From the NCBI RefSeq assembly GCF_000067205.1, contig NC_010170.1, positions 1,860,001-1,924,000 on the forward strand: DNA of 64,000 bases, given 5' to 3'. Position numbers and translations under genes: made by a program. Below are positions 1-7,223 of the stretch, piece after piece; the first letter of the stretch is position 1, and each line of letters starts with the position of its first letter. The notes under the pieces were generated by a model. The model worked only from the letters and a program-made list of their open reading frames with translations. It was not told the DNA's origin and made no database searches. Source of the DNA: Bordetella petrii. Its GTDB lineage: Bacteria > Pseudomonadota > Gammaproteobacteria > Burkholderiales > Burkholderiaceae_B.

Positions 1-1402
1 GATGCACAAGGTGAACAACTTCACCACCGGCCAGATCTACGAATCGGTGCTGCGCAAAGAGCGCCGTGGCGATTACCTGGGCAAAACGGTGCAGGTCATT
101 CCGCACATCACCAACGAAATCCAGGACTTCATCGCGCGCGGCGCCGATGCGGCCTGGAACGGCGCCACCGACGTGGCCATCGTCGAAATCGGCGGCACGG
201 TGGGCGACATCGAGTCCCTGCCGTTCCTCGAGGCCGCGCGCCAGATGAGCCTGCGCCTGGGCCGCAACAACGCCGCCTTCGTGCACCTGACTCTGGTGCC
301 GTTCATCGCCTCGGCGGGCGAGCTCAAGACCAAGCCCACGCAGCACTCGGTGCAGAAGCTGCGTGAAATCGGCATCTATCCCAACTTGCTGCTGTGCCGC
401 GCCGACCGCCCCATCCCCGACGACGAGCGCGCCAAGATCTCGATGTTCTCCAACGTGCCGTTGGACGCGGTCATCTCGGTCTGGGACGCCGACTCCATCT
501 ACAAGATTCCCGCCATGCTGCACAAGCAGGGCGTCGACAACATCGTCTGCGAGGCCCTGGGCCTCACGCCGCCGCCGGCCGACCTGTCCATGTGGGACAA
601 CCTGGTCGATGCCCTCGAGCATCCCACCCACCAGCTCACCATCGGCATGGTGGGCAAGTACGTCGATCTCACCGAATCGTACAAGTCGCTGTCCGAAGCC
701 CTGGTGCATGCCGGCATCCACACGCGCTCGAAGATCAACATCGAGTACATCGATTCCGAAGACATCGAAACGCGTGGCACCGACCAGCTCAAGCACCTGG
801 ACGCCATCCTGGTGCCCGGCGGCTTCGGCAAGCGCGGCACCGAAGGCAAGATCGCCGCCATCCGCTATGCGCGTGAAAACGGCGTGCCCTACCTGGGCAT
901 CTGCCTGGGCATGCAGCTGGCCGTCATCGAGTTCGCGCGCCACGTCGCCGGCCTGGGCGGGGCCAACAGCACCGAATTCGATCCCTCGGCGCCGCACCCG
1001 GTGGTGGCCCTCATTACCGAATGGATGGACCGCGAAGGCAAGGTCGAAAAGCGCGACGCTACCTCCGACCTGGGCGGCACCATGCGCAAGGGCGCGCAGC
1101 GCTGCCCCGTCAAGCCGGGCACCCGCGCCCAGGCCATCTACGGCGACGACGTCAACGAGCGCCATCGCCATCGCTACGAAGTCAACAACGTCTACGTGCC
1201 GCGCCTGGAAGAAGCCGGCATGGTCATCAGCGCGCGCACGCCCACTGAAAACCTGCCCGAAATGATGGAGCTGCCCGACCACCCCTGGTTCGTCGGCGTG
1301 CAGTTCCACCCCGAGTTCACTTCCACGCCGCGCGACGGCCACCCGCTGTTCTCCAGCTTCATCGAGGCAGCCATCGCCAACCACGCCCGCAAGGAGGCCT
1401 GA
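1..1402 (+). CDS. pyrG: CTP synthase, 5'-truncated by the window edge
   Basis: Converts UTP to CTP using glutamine and ATP, the last step of pyrimidine nucleotide synthesis in the cytoplasm. The visible 466 residues start inside the synthetase domain (HKVNNFTTGQIYESVLRKER) and continue into the class I glutamine amidotransferase domain, with the nucleophile Cys in GICLGMQ (codon at 902) and the catalytic His/Glu in VQFHPEF near the end. The family is about 545 residues long, so roughly 80 N-terminal residues with the ATP-binding loop lie upstream of the window. The first ATG seen, at position 2, is internal. The stop abuts the kdsA start, so the two genes are co-transcribed. Identity is secure. 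Confidence 0.97.
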   Translation, partial: MHKVNNFTTGQIYESVLRKERRGDYLGKTVQVIPHITNEIQDFIARGADAAWNGATDVAIVEIGGTVGDIESLPFLEAARQMSLRLGRNNAAFVHLTLVPFIASAGELKTKPTQHSVQKLREIGIYPNLLLCRADRPIPDDERAKISMFSNVPLDAVISVWDADSIYKIPAMLHKQGVDNIVCEALGLTPPPADLSMWDNLVDALEHPTHQLTIGMVGKYVDLTESYKSLSEALVHAGIHTRSKINIEYIDSEDIETRGTDQLKHLDAILVPGGFGKRGTEGKIAAIRYARENGVPYLGICLGMQLAVIEFARHVAGLGGANSTEFDPSAPHPVVALITEWMDREGKVEKRDATSDLGGTMRKGAQRCPVKPGTRAQAIYGDDVNERHRHRYEVNNVYVPRLEEAGMVISARTPTENLPEMMELPDHPWFVGVQFHPEFTSTPRDGHPLFSSFIEAAIANHARKEA

Positions 1403-2257
1403 ATGAAAGCCTGCGGTTTCGACATCGGCCTGGAGCATCCGTTTTTCCTGATAGCGGGTCCGTGCGTCATCGAGTCGCGCGAACTGGCCTTCGACACCGC
1501 TGGCCGCCTGAAGGAAATCACCTCCAGGCTGGGCATTCCGTTTATTTACAAAAGCTCGTTCGACAAGGCCAACCGCAGTTCGGGCAAGTCGTTCCGCGGC
1601 CTGGGCATCGACGAAGGCCTGAAAATCCTGGCCGACGTGCGCGACCAGGTGGGCGTGCCCGTGCTGACCGACGTGCACGAAACCGAGCAGGTCGAGCCCG
1701 TGGCCGCGGTGGTCGACATGCTGCAGACGCCGGCCTTCCTGTGCCGGCAAACCGATTTCATCCGGGCCTGCGCCGCGTCGCTCAAGCCGGTCAACATCAA
1801 GAAGGGCCAGTTCCTGGCGCCGCACGACATGGTGCAGGTCGCCCAGAAGGCCCGCGACGCCGCCATCGAGGCAGGCGGCGACGGCAGCAATATCCTGGTC
1901 TGCGAGCGCGGCGCTTCTTTCGGATACAACAACTTAGTGTCCGACATGCGCTCGCTGGCTATCATGCGGGAAACGGGCTGTCCGGTCGTGTTCGACGCCA
2001 CCCATTCGGTGCAGTTGCCGGGCGGGCAGGGCACCTCGTCGGGCGGGCAGCGCGAATTCGTGCCGGTGCTGGCGCGCGCCGCCGTGGCGGTCGGGGTGTC
2101 GGGCCTCTTCATGGAAACCCATCCCAATCCGGCTTGCGCCTTGTCCGATGGCCCCAATGCGGTGCCGCTCGACTTGATGCCCGCGCTGCTCGAGTCGCTG
2201 GTCGAACTCGATCGCGTGACCAAACGCAACGGCTTCGTCGAAAACCAGTTCATCTGA
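1403..2257 (+). CDS. kdsA: 3-deoxy-8-phosphooctulonate synthase (KDO-8-P synthase)
   Basis: Condenses phosphoenolpyruvate with D-arabinose 5-phosphate to make KDO-8-phosphate for the inner core of lipopolysaccharide. The protein is 284 residues, the normal family length. Visible family signatures are IAGPCVIESRE near the N-terminus, YKSSFDKANRSSGKS (PEP/phosphate-binding loop), LTDVHE, KPVNIKKGQF and DATHSVQLPGG. The ATG directly follows the pyrG stop, with an AAGGAGG Shine-Dalgarno just inside the end of pyrG. eno follows 47 bp downstream. The pyrG-kdsA-eno-ftsB order is common in proteobacteria and supplies PEP-linked functions together. Confidence 0.97.
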   Translation: MKACGFDIGLEHPFFLIAGPCVIESRELAFDTAGRLKEITSRLGIPFIYKSSFDKANRSSGKSFRGLGIDEGLKILADVRDQVGVPVLTDVHETEQVEPVAAVVDMLQTPAFLCRQTDFIRACAASLKPVNIKKGQFLAPHDMVQVAQKARDAAIEAGGDGSNILVCERGASFGYNNLVSDMRSLAIMRETGCPVVFDATHSVQLPGGQGTSSGGQREFVPVLARAAVAVGVSGLFMETHPNPACALSDGPNAVPLDLMPALLESLVELDRVTKRNGFVENQFI

Positions 2258-2304
2258 GCCGATGCCGCCATGAATCTATTTATCGTTCAGGGAATCAAAA
2301 AATC

Positions 2305-3591
2305 ATGAGTGCAATCGTCGATATCATCGGTCGCGAAATTCTCGACTCGCGCGGCAATCCTACGGTCGAGTGCGACGTGCTGCTGGAATCCGGCGCCATG
2401 GGCCGCGCCGCCGTGCCTTCGGGTGCGTCCACCGGCGAGCGCGAAGCCATCGAGCTGCGCGACGGCGACAAATCCCGCTACCTGGGCAAGGGCGTGCTGC
2501 GCGCGGTCGAGAACCTGAACACCGAGATCTCCGAAGCCCTGATGGGTCTCGACGCGCAAGAGCAAACCTTCGTTGACCGCACCCTGATCGAGCTCGACGG
2601 CACCGACACCAAAGAACGCCTGGGCGCCAATGCGCTGCTGGCCGCCAGCATGGCGGTGGCGCGCGCCGCGGCCGACGAGTCCGGCCTGTCGCTGTACCGC
2701 TATTTCGGCGGCAGCGGCCCCATGAGCATGCCCGTGCCCATGATGAACGTCATCAATGGCGGCGCGCATGCCAACAACACGCTCGACCTGCAGGAACTGA
2801 TGATCCTGCCGGTGGGCGCCACCAGCTTCCGCGAAGCCCTGCGCTGGGGCGCCGAAGTGTTCCACGCCCTGAAGAAGCTCATTCACGGCCAGGGCATGTC
2901 CACCGCCGTGGGCGACGAAGGCGGTTTTGCGCCCAACGTGCCCAACCACGAGGCCGCCATCCAGCTGATCCTGAAGGCCATCGCCGAAGCCGGCTACGAG
3001 CCGGGCTCGCAGATCGCGCTGGGCCTCGATTGCGCCAGCTCCGAGTTCTACCGCGACGGCAAGTACACGCTGGCCGGCGAAGGCGGCCTGTCGCTGTCGT
3101 CGCAAGAGTTCGCCAACCTGCTGGCCACGTGGTGCGACAAATACCCCATCATCAGCATCGAAGACGGCATGGCCGAAAACGACTGGGAAGGCTGGAAGCT
3201 CCTGACCGACCAGCTCGGCAAGAAGGTGCAGCTGGTGGGCGACGATCTCTTCGTCACCAACACGCGCATCCTGAAAGAAGGCATCCAGAAGGGCGTGGCC
3301 AACTCGATCCTCATCAAGATCAACCAGATCGGCACCCTGACGGAAACCTTCGCTGCCATCGAAATGGCCAAACGCGCCGGCTATACGGCCGTGGTGTCGC
3401 ATCGTTCGGGCGAAACCGAAGACTCCACCATCGCCGACATCGCGGTGGCCACCAACGCCATGCAGATCAAGACCGGCTCGCTGTCGCGTTCCGACCGCAT
3501 GGCCAAGTACAACCAGCTGCTTCGCATCGAAGAAGAGCTGGCCGAAGTGGCCTCTTACCCGGGCCTCGACGCGTTCTACAACCTGCGTTAA
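2305..3591 (+). CDS. eno: Enolase
   Basis: Interconverts 2-phosphoglycerate and phosphoenolpyruvate in glycolysis, and in many bacteria is also a degradosome partner. The protein is 428 residues, the usual length. Visible signatures include REILDSRGNPTVE at the N-terminus, SGASTGEREA, GDEGGFAPN, SIEDGMAENDWEGW, the LIKINQIGT motif with the catalytic lysine, and VVSHRSGETED near the C-terminus. The reading frame is open far upstream through kdsA, but the ATG at 2305 gives the conserved N-terminus MSAIVDIIGREILDSRGNPT. The 47-bp gap to kdsA has no obvious terminator, so read-through from kdsA is likely. Confidence 0.97.
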   Translation: MSAIVDIIGREILDSRGNPTVECDVLLESGAMGRAAVPSGASTGEREAIELRDGDKSRYLGKGVLRAVENLNTEISEALMGLDAQEQTFVDRTLIELDGTDTKERLGANALLAASMAVARAAADESGLSLYRYFGGSGPMSMPVPMMNVINGGAHANNTLDLQELMILPVGATSFREALRWGAEVFHALKKLIHGQGMSTAVGDEGGFAPNVPNHEAAIQLILKAIAEAGYEPGSQIALGLDCASSEFYRDGKYTLAGEGGLSLSSQEFANLLATWCDKYPIISIEDGMAENDWEGWKLLTDQLGKKVQLVGDDLFVTNTRILKEGIQKGVANSILIKINQIGTLTETFAAIEMAKRAGYTAVVSHRSGETEDSTIADIAVATNAMQIKTGSLSRSDRMAKYNQLLRIEEELAEVASYPGLDAFYNLR

Positions 3592-3599
3592 CCACGTCG

Positions 3600-3620
3600 G
3601 CCGGGCGCGGCGCGCCCGGC
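3600..3620 (+). terminator. GC-rich hairpin after eno, weak terminator candidate
   Basis: A perfect 9-bp stem (GCCGGGCGC at 3600-3608 with GCGCCCGGC at 3612-3620) with a 3-nt loop lies 9 bp past the eno stop. No T-tract follows, so it may attenuate transcription or protect the mRNA end rather than stop ftsB transcription fully. Confidence 0.4.
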
Positions 3621-3657
3621 CCTTGCGGTTGGCCGCCATTGTTCAGGGTGTACGCAT

Positions 3658-3993
3658 ATGCGCCTGTTGTTCCTGGTGCTGCTAGTCTTGCTGGGCCTGA
3701 TCCAGTACCCGCTCTGGCTGGGCAAGGGTGGCTGGTTCAAGGTATGGGACCTGCAGCGCCAGGTGGCCGCGCAACACGAGACCAATGATGGCCTGCGCGC
3801 GCGCAACGCGGCGCTCGAGGCCGAAGTGCGCGACCTCGCCACCGGCGTGGGCGCCATCGAAGAGCGCGCTCGCAGCGAGCTCGGCATGATGCGTGAAGGC
3901 GAGGTCTTCGTGCAGATCGTGCCCCCCGGCACGCCCGTGCCCCAGCCGGCCCCCGGCGCCCCAGGCCAAACCGCCTCCGCGCCACGCCGCTGA
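3658..3993 (+). CDS. ftsB: Cell division protein FtsB (septum formation initiator)
   Basis: Small bitopic inner-membrane protein of the divisome that binds FtsL and FtsQ. The 111-residue product starts with one transmembrane helix (LLFLVLLVLLGLIQYPLW, residues 3-20). A periplasmic coiled coil follows (WDLQRQVAAQHETNDGLRAR, then NAALEAEVRDLATG) with the characteristic acidic segment EERARSELGM. The last 25 residues are proline- and alanine-rich, an extension beyond the roughly 90-residue core. Position directly after eno is the classic location. The stop codon is immediately followed by a broken IS end, so its original 3' neighbourhood has been replaced. Confidence 0.93.
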   Translation: MRLLFLVLLVLLGLIQYPLWLGKGGWFKVWDLQRQVAAQHETNDGLRARNAALEAEVRDLATGVGAIEERARSELGMMREGEVFVQIVPPGTPVPQPAPGAPGQTASAPRR

Positions 3994-4145
3994 CGACAGG
4001 CGCCATGCTCCCGGTAGGCCGCCGCCCAGCGTCGCAGCGCATGCGGGTTCACGCCGTGGCGTTGCGCCACGGCTTCCAGTCCCAAATCGCCCCGGCAATA
4101 CTCCTCGACCGCTGCAAATTTGGTCTGTTCGCTGTACTTCACCAT
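3994..4145 (-). pseudogene. Truncated IS3-family transposase OrfA (HTH part)
   Basis: The minus-strand frame encodes MVKYSEQTKFAAVEEYCRGD and then a helix-turn-helix segment (GLEAVAQRHGVNPHALRRW) ending at AAYREHGA, after which similarity stops. This matches the first half of OrfA of IS3-type elements, a protein of about 90-100 residues that binds the IS ends. Neither the leucine-zipper half nor orfB is present, so it is inactive. Its frame runs on into antisense of ftsB, which is not meaningful coding. Confidence 0.7.
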
Positions 4146-4186
4146 AAAAATACCCCCATAAGTTGGTATCCAACTTTTGGGGGTCA
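3994..4186 (-). mobile_element. IS3-family left-end remnant
   Basis: A terminal-inverted-repeat-like end reads TGACCCCCAAAAGTTGGATA on the minus strand starting at 4186. It is followed by a start codon at 4145 and the N-terminus of an OrfA transposase. Only about 190 bp are left and the rest of the element is gone; homology ends just beside the ftsB stop. The TGACCCCC-type end preceding a short HTH protein is typical of IS3-family elements. The exact IS is not identified. Confidence 0.7.
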
Positions 4187-4192
4187 CTTCAC

Positions 4193-4850
4193 GGCAGGTG
4201 CCTGACACCGAAGCGGGCAGCAGTTGCTCCAACCTCGGCAGGTGCCTGACACCGAAGTGGGCAACAGTTGCTCCAACCTCGGCAGGTGCCTGACACCGAA
4301 GTGGGCAGCAGTTGCTCCAACCTCGCGGTGTCTGACACCCTGCGGGAGTCAGACACCTGGGCCAGCTGGCCGCTCAGATGCGACCGCATTTCAACGGATG
4401 CCGGCCCCCCGTTTGCGCACCCAACCGCCCCCAGACAGTGTCAGGCTTCCCGTTTACGCACCCAACCGGCCCGCAGACAGGTGTCAGGCTCCGGCAGGTG
4501 CCTGACACCGAAGTGGGCAGCAGTTGCTCCAACCTCACGGTGTCTGACACCCTGCGGGAGTCAGACACCTGGGCCAGCCGGCCGCTCAGATGCGACCGCA
4601 TTTCAACGGATGCCGGTCCCCCGTTTGCGCACCCAACCGCCCCCAGACAGTGTCAGGCTTCCCGCTTGCGCACCCAACCGGCCCCCAGACAGGTGTCAGG
4701 CTCCGGCAGGTGCCTGACACCGAAGTGGGCAGCAGTTGTTCCGGCAGGTGCCTGACACCGAAGTGGGCAGCAGTTGTTCCGGCAGATGCCTGACACCGAA
4801 GTGGGCCGCAGTTGTTCCAACCCCACGGCGTCTGACACCCTGAGGGAGTC
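4193..4850. repeat. Palindromic repeat cluster 1 (44-bp and 212-bp tandem units)
   Basis: Fills most of the non-coding stretch between ftsB/IS remnant and the TadE-like gene. A 44-bp unit built around GGTGCCTGACACC starts at 4193, 4237 and 4281 with exact spacing. It recurs at 4493 and 4705, and shortened versions start at 4743 and 4781. A larger unit of 212 bp (palindrome GGTGTCTGACACC, the mirror GTCAGACACC, and a spacer containing TTTGCGCACCCAACCG) occurs twice in tandem, about 4326-4537 and 4538-4749. Short ORFs across it come from the repeats and are not genes. The same palindrome core occurs in the clusters near 19.8 kb and 46.1 kb. Confidence 0.85.
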
Positions 4851-4912
4851 ACGCACCCGGAACGTGTTCCGTGAGAATAAACCACCTGAACTCCACCGCC
4901 TGAATCGGCTTT

Positions 4913-5617
4913 TCACGGCCCGTCGCGGGCGCAGTTCCAGCTTCCGTACACCACCGGCCCTTGCCGTGCGGCGGGTGGCGCATGCCAATCGACTGGATGC
5001 GACTGCATTTCGATGCGCAGTTCCAGTTGCAGGGCCAGCAGCCCGCTTTGCAGGGCGCGTTGCGCGCAAGAGCCGGCAGGCCGGCCCATTTGCCGCAGCA
5101 GCGCGCGGGTTATCGGCGCCAGCGGCCGGTGCAGGGCGGTCAGGCGCAGGTGCAGGGTGTTGGCATCGAATATCGTGGGGCCGCCCGCCATGGCGCCGCG
5201 CGCTGCGTGCTGTTCGGCCTGGTAGTCGTTGCTGACGGCGCGACGCCCGGAAACGCCGGCCACCTTCAGGCCAGGGCGGGCGTGGGCCTGGAAGGCGGCC
5301 GCGCCGGGCTGCAGTACTTCGATGCGCCATGGCGGCATGCCGGCCGTTGCACCGTCCGTCCGGGCGAATGGCTGCAAGGCTTGTTTGTATGCACGGGCAA
5401 TGGCCGCTGGCTGGCCATGCTGCGCGGCGCCGGCGCGGGCGGCGTCGAGCAGGGCGACATAGGCCAGTTGCCGCGCCAGGTGCCAGTGCACCGCCTCGGC
5501 GGCCAGCACGCCCAGCAGTAGCAGGGGCGGGGCGGCCAGGGCGAATTCCAGCAACGCGGCACCGCGGCTGCGCCTCGGCATGCCACGGCGCAATTGTGCA
5601 GAAGTCTGGTAGCGCAT
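4913..5617 (-). CDS. TadE-like pseudopilin/assembly protein (orphan)
   Basis: A 234-residue protein with the layout of TadE/TadG-family proteins: a short basic N-terminus (RRSRGAALLEFALAAPPLLL), a Glu five residues into the hydrophobic segment as in type IV pilin-like TadE proteins, one N-terminal transmembrane helix, then a periplasmic domain. No prepilin peptidase, TadA ATPase or other tad gene lies nearby, so its partners must be elsewhere or it is a relic. Two cysteines flank the C-terminal half (GSCAQR and NCARDGP). hslO starts the next minus-strand gene upstream with a 110-bp gap. The function call rests on the N-terminal motif only. Confidence 0.6.
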   Translation of the reverse strand: MRYQTSAQLRRGMPRRSRGAALLEFALAAPPLLLLGVLAAEAVHWHLARQLAYVALLDAARAGAAQHGQPAAIARAYKQALQPFARTDGATAGMPPWRIEVLQPGAAAFQAHARPGLKVAGVSGRRAVSNDYQAEQHAARGAMAGGPTIFDANTLHLRLTALHRPLAPITRALLRQMGRPAGSCAQRALQSGLLALQLELRIEMQSHPVDWHAPPAARQGPVVYGSWNCARDGP

Positions 5618-5727
5618 CGCCGCAGTGTGCCTGCCACGACCTTGGCCGTCGATTGTGGCATCTACGCCTGGCCAAATCCGCGCGGCCGCCGCAAGGCGAG
5701 CAGCGCGCGGCGCTTCGACAGTGGCGC

Positions 5728-6645
5728 TCAGTGCACCGTTGGAGGATCCTGCTCGGGCATCGGCTTGGCCGGGGCGAACAGTCCCGAGCAGTCGACCGCG
5801 TCGAATTCATACGGCTTGCCGCAGAAATCGCAGGTGACGCGCACGTTGCCTTGCTCGGCCAGAATGTCCTGGACTTCGCGCTCGCCCAGCGTGCGCAGCA
5901 TGGACGACACGCGCTCGCGCGTGCATGTGCAATGCCAGCGCACGGGAATGGGCTCGAAGGCGATCAGGGTTTCTTCCCAGTACAGCCGGTGGATCAGAGT
6001 GTCGATGTCGGTGCGGACCAGTTCGTCGGGCTCGAGTGTGTTGGCCAGCACAATGGCGCGCTCCAGCGTGTCGGCGGTGCTTTCGGCGCGCGCCGCGCCG
6101 CCCTGGTCGGGCAGCCGTTGCACCAGCAGGCCGGCGGCATACTGCGTATCGGCCTGCAGCCACAGGCGGGTATCGAGCTGCTCGGAGGCTTTCATGTAGT
6201 GCTGCAGGGCTTGCGCCACGGTGTCGCCTTCCAGGGGCACGATGCCCTGGTAGGTTTGCTGGCCTGGCACCTTGCGGCGCGGGTCCAGCACCACGATGAA
6301 GCGGCCCTGGCCATCGGGATTGAGCAGGCTTTGCATATTGCCGTCGGCCGGCACCGCGTGGCCCTCGCGTATTTTCACGGTGGCGCGCAGGCTCAGGTCT
6401 GACTGGCATTCGACCACCAGCAGCGCGATAGGTCCGCTGCCCTGGATCTGCAGCAGCAGCGACCCCTCGAACTTGATATTGGCCGCCAGCAGTGCCGCGG
6501 CCGCCATCAGTTCGCCCAGCAGGCGCTGGACGGCGGGCGGATACTGGTGGTTTTCCTGGGCGGCCAGCCAGGTGTCGTGCAGCCGTACGGCCTGGACCCG
6601 CACCGAGCGGTCTTCGAACAGGTATTTCTTGAGTTGATCGGTCAT
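5728..6645 (-). CDS. hslO: Redox-regulated chaperone Hsp33
   Basis: Cytoplasmic holdase activated by oxidative unfolding. The 305-residue product has the family N-terminus MTDQLKKYLFEDRSVRVQAV and the C-terminal zinc-binding redox switch, a CxC pair in WHCTCTRERV and a CxxC pair in CDFCGKPY. All four cysteines are present, so the switch should work. The stop lies 110 bp from the TadE-like gene, and the gamma-carbonic anhydrase gene ends 35 bp upstream of the start. All are on the minus strand and could share transcripts. Start at 6645 is preceded by a GGAGGA-like site. Confidence 0.95.
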   Translation of the reverse strand: MTDQLKKYLFEDRSVRVQAVRLHDTWLAAQENHQYPPAVQRLLGELMAAAALLAANIKFEGSLLLQIQGSGPIALLVVECQSDLSLRATVKIREGHAVPADGNMQSLLNPDGQGRFIVVLDPRRKVPGQQTYQGIVPLEGDTVAQALQHYMKASEQLDTRLWLQADTQYAAGLLVQRLPDQGGAARAESTADTLERAIVLANTLEPDELVRTDIDTLIHRLYWEETLIAFEPIPVRWHCTCTRERVSSMLRTLGEREVQDILAEQGNVRVTCDFCGKPYEFDAVDCSGLFAPAKPMPEQDPPTVH

Positions 6646-6680
6646 GGAGGAATGTTAGCCGATCGCCCGGTTCCGTCGCG

Positions 6681-7202
6681 TCAGCCGATGCGCTTGAGCG
6701 CCTGTTTGTAGTGCCGTCCGCGCGTTTCGTAGTGGCGCGTGTTCTTGTGCATGGTGGCGATTTCCTCGGCGGTGAGCTCGCGCACCACCTTGCCGATGCC
6801 GATGACCAGCGAATTATCGGGAATGATGCGGCCCTCGGGGATGATGGCTCCCGCGCCCACCAGGCAGTTGCGCCCCACCACGGCATTATTCAGCACGATG
6901 GCCTGCATGCCGATCAGGGCGCCTTCATGGATGGTGCAGCCGTGCAGCATGGCCTGGTGCCCCACCGTGACCCCCGGGCCGACCGTCAGCGGACAGCCCT
7001 CGTCGACGTGCAGCACGCTGGATTCCTGGATGTTGCTGCCCGCCTGGATGACGATGGGCGCGTTGTCGCCCCTGATGGACACGTGCGACCAGATACTGAC
7101 GCCGGCCTGCAAGGTGACGTCGCCGATGATGTCGGCGCTGTCGGCGACGTAGACAGTGGGGTCGATGGCAGGCGTTTGCTCGTCAAGCTGGTAGATGGGC
7201 AT
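6681..7202 (-). CDS. Gamma-class carbonic anhydrase family protein (YrdA/PaaY-like)
   Basis: A 173-residue left-handed beta-helix protein built from hexapeptide repeats. Visible elements are VYVADSADIIGDVTLQAGVS, SIWSHVSIRGDN, and the metal-ligand histidines in VTVGHQAMLHGCTIHEGALIG. The family comprises zinc or iron trimeric enzymes with carbonic anhydrase or thioesterase-like roles; the precise substrate cannot be told. The frame opens seven codons earlier, but the ATG at 7202 has GGAGA seven bases upstream and gives the family start MPIYQLD. It lies 21 bp after the acyl-CoA synthetase gene and is probably co-transcribed. The pairing recalls PaaY next to CoA-ester metabolism. Confidence 0.85.
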   Translation of the reverse strand: MPIYQLDEQTPAIDPTVYVADSADIIGDVTLQAGVSIWSHVSIRGDNAPIVIQAGSNIQESSVLHVDEGCPLTVGPGVTVGHQAMLHGCTIHEGALIGMQAIVLNNAVVGRNCLVGAGAIIPEGRIIPDNSLVIGIGKVVRELTAEEIATMHKNTRHYETRGRHYKQALKRIG

Positions 7203-7223
7203 GCAACGGTCTCCGGTATGCAA

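Noticed and set aside
1462..2304. Extended N-terminus of enolase
   Set aside because: The upstream part is an out-of-frame reading of kdsA; the enolase N-terminus is clearly at 2305.
2287..3639. Long antisense ORF (450 codons) over eno
   Set aside because: Caused by high GC third positions; its product is Gly/Ala/Val/His-rich without family motifs, while enolase on the plus strand is fully conserved.
4268..4755. Overlapping ORFs in repeat cluster 1 encoding Cys/Pro-rich repeats
   Set aside because: Their amino-acid repeats are simply the DNA repeats translated; no start site or family match.
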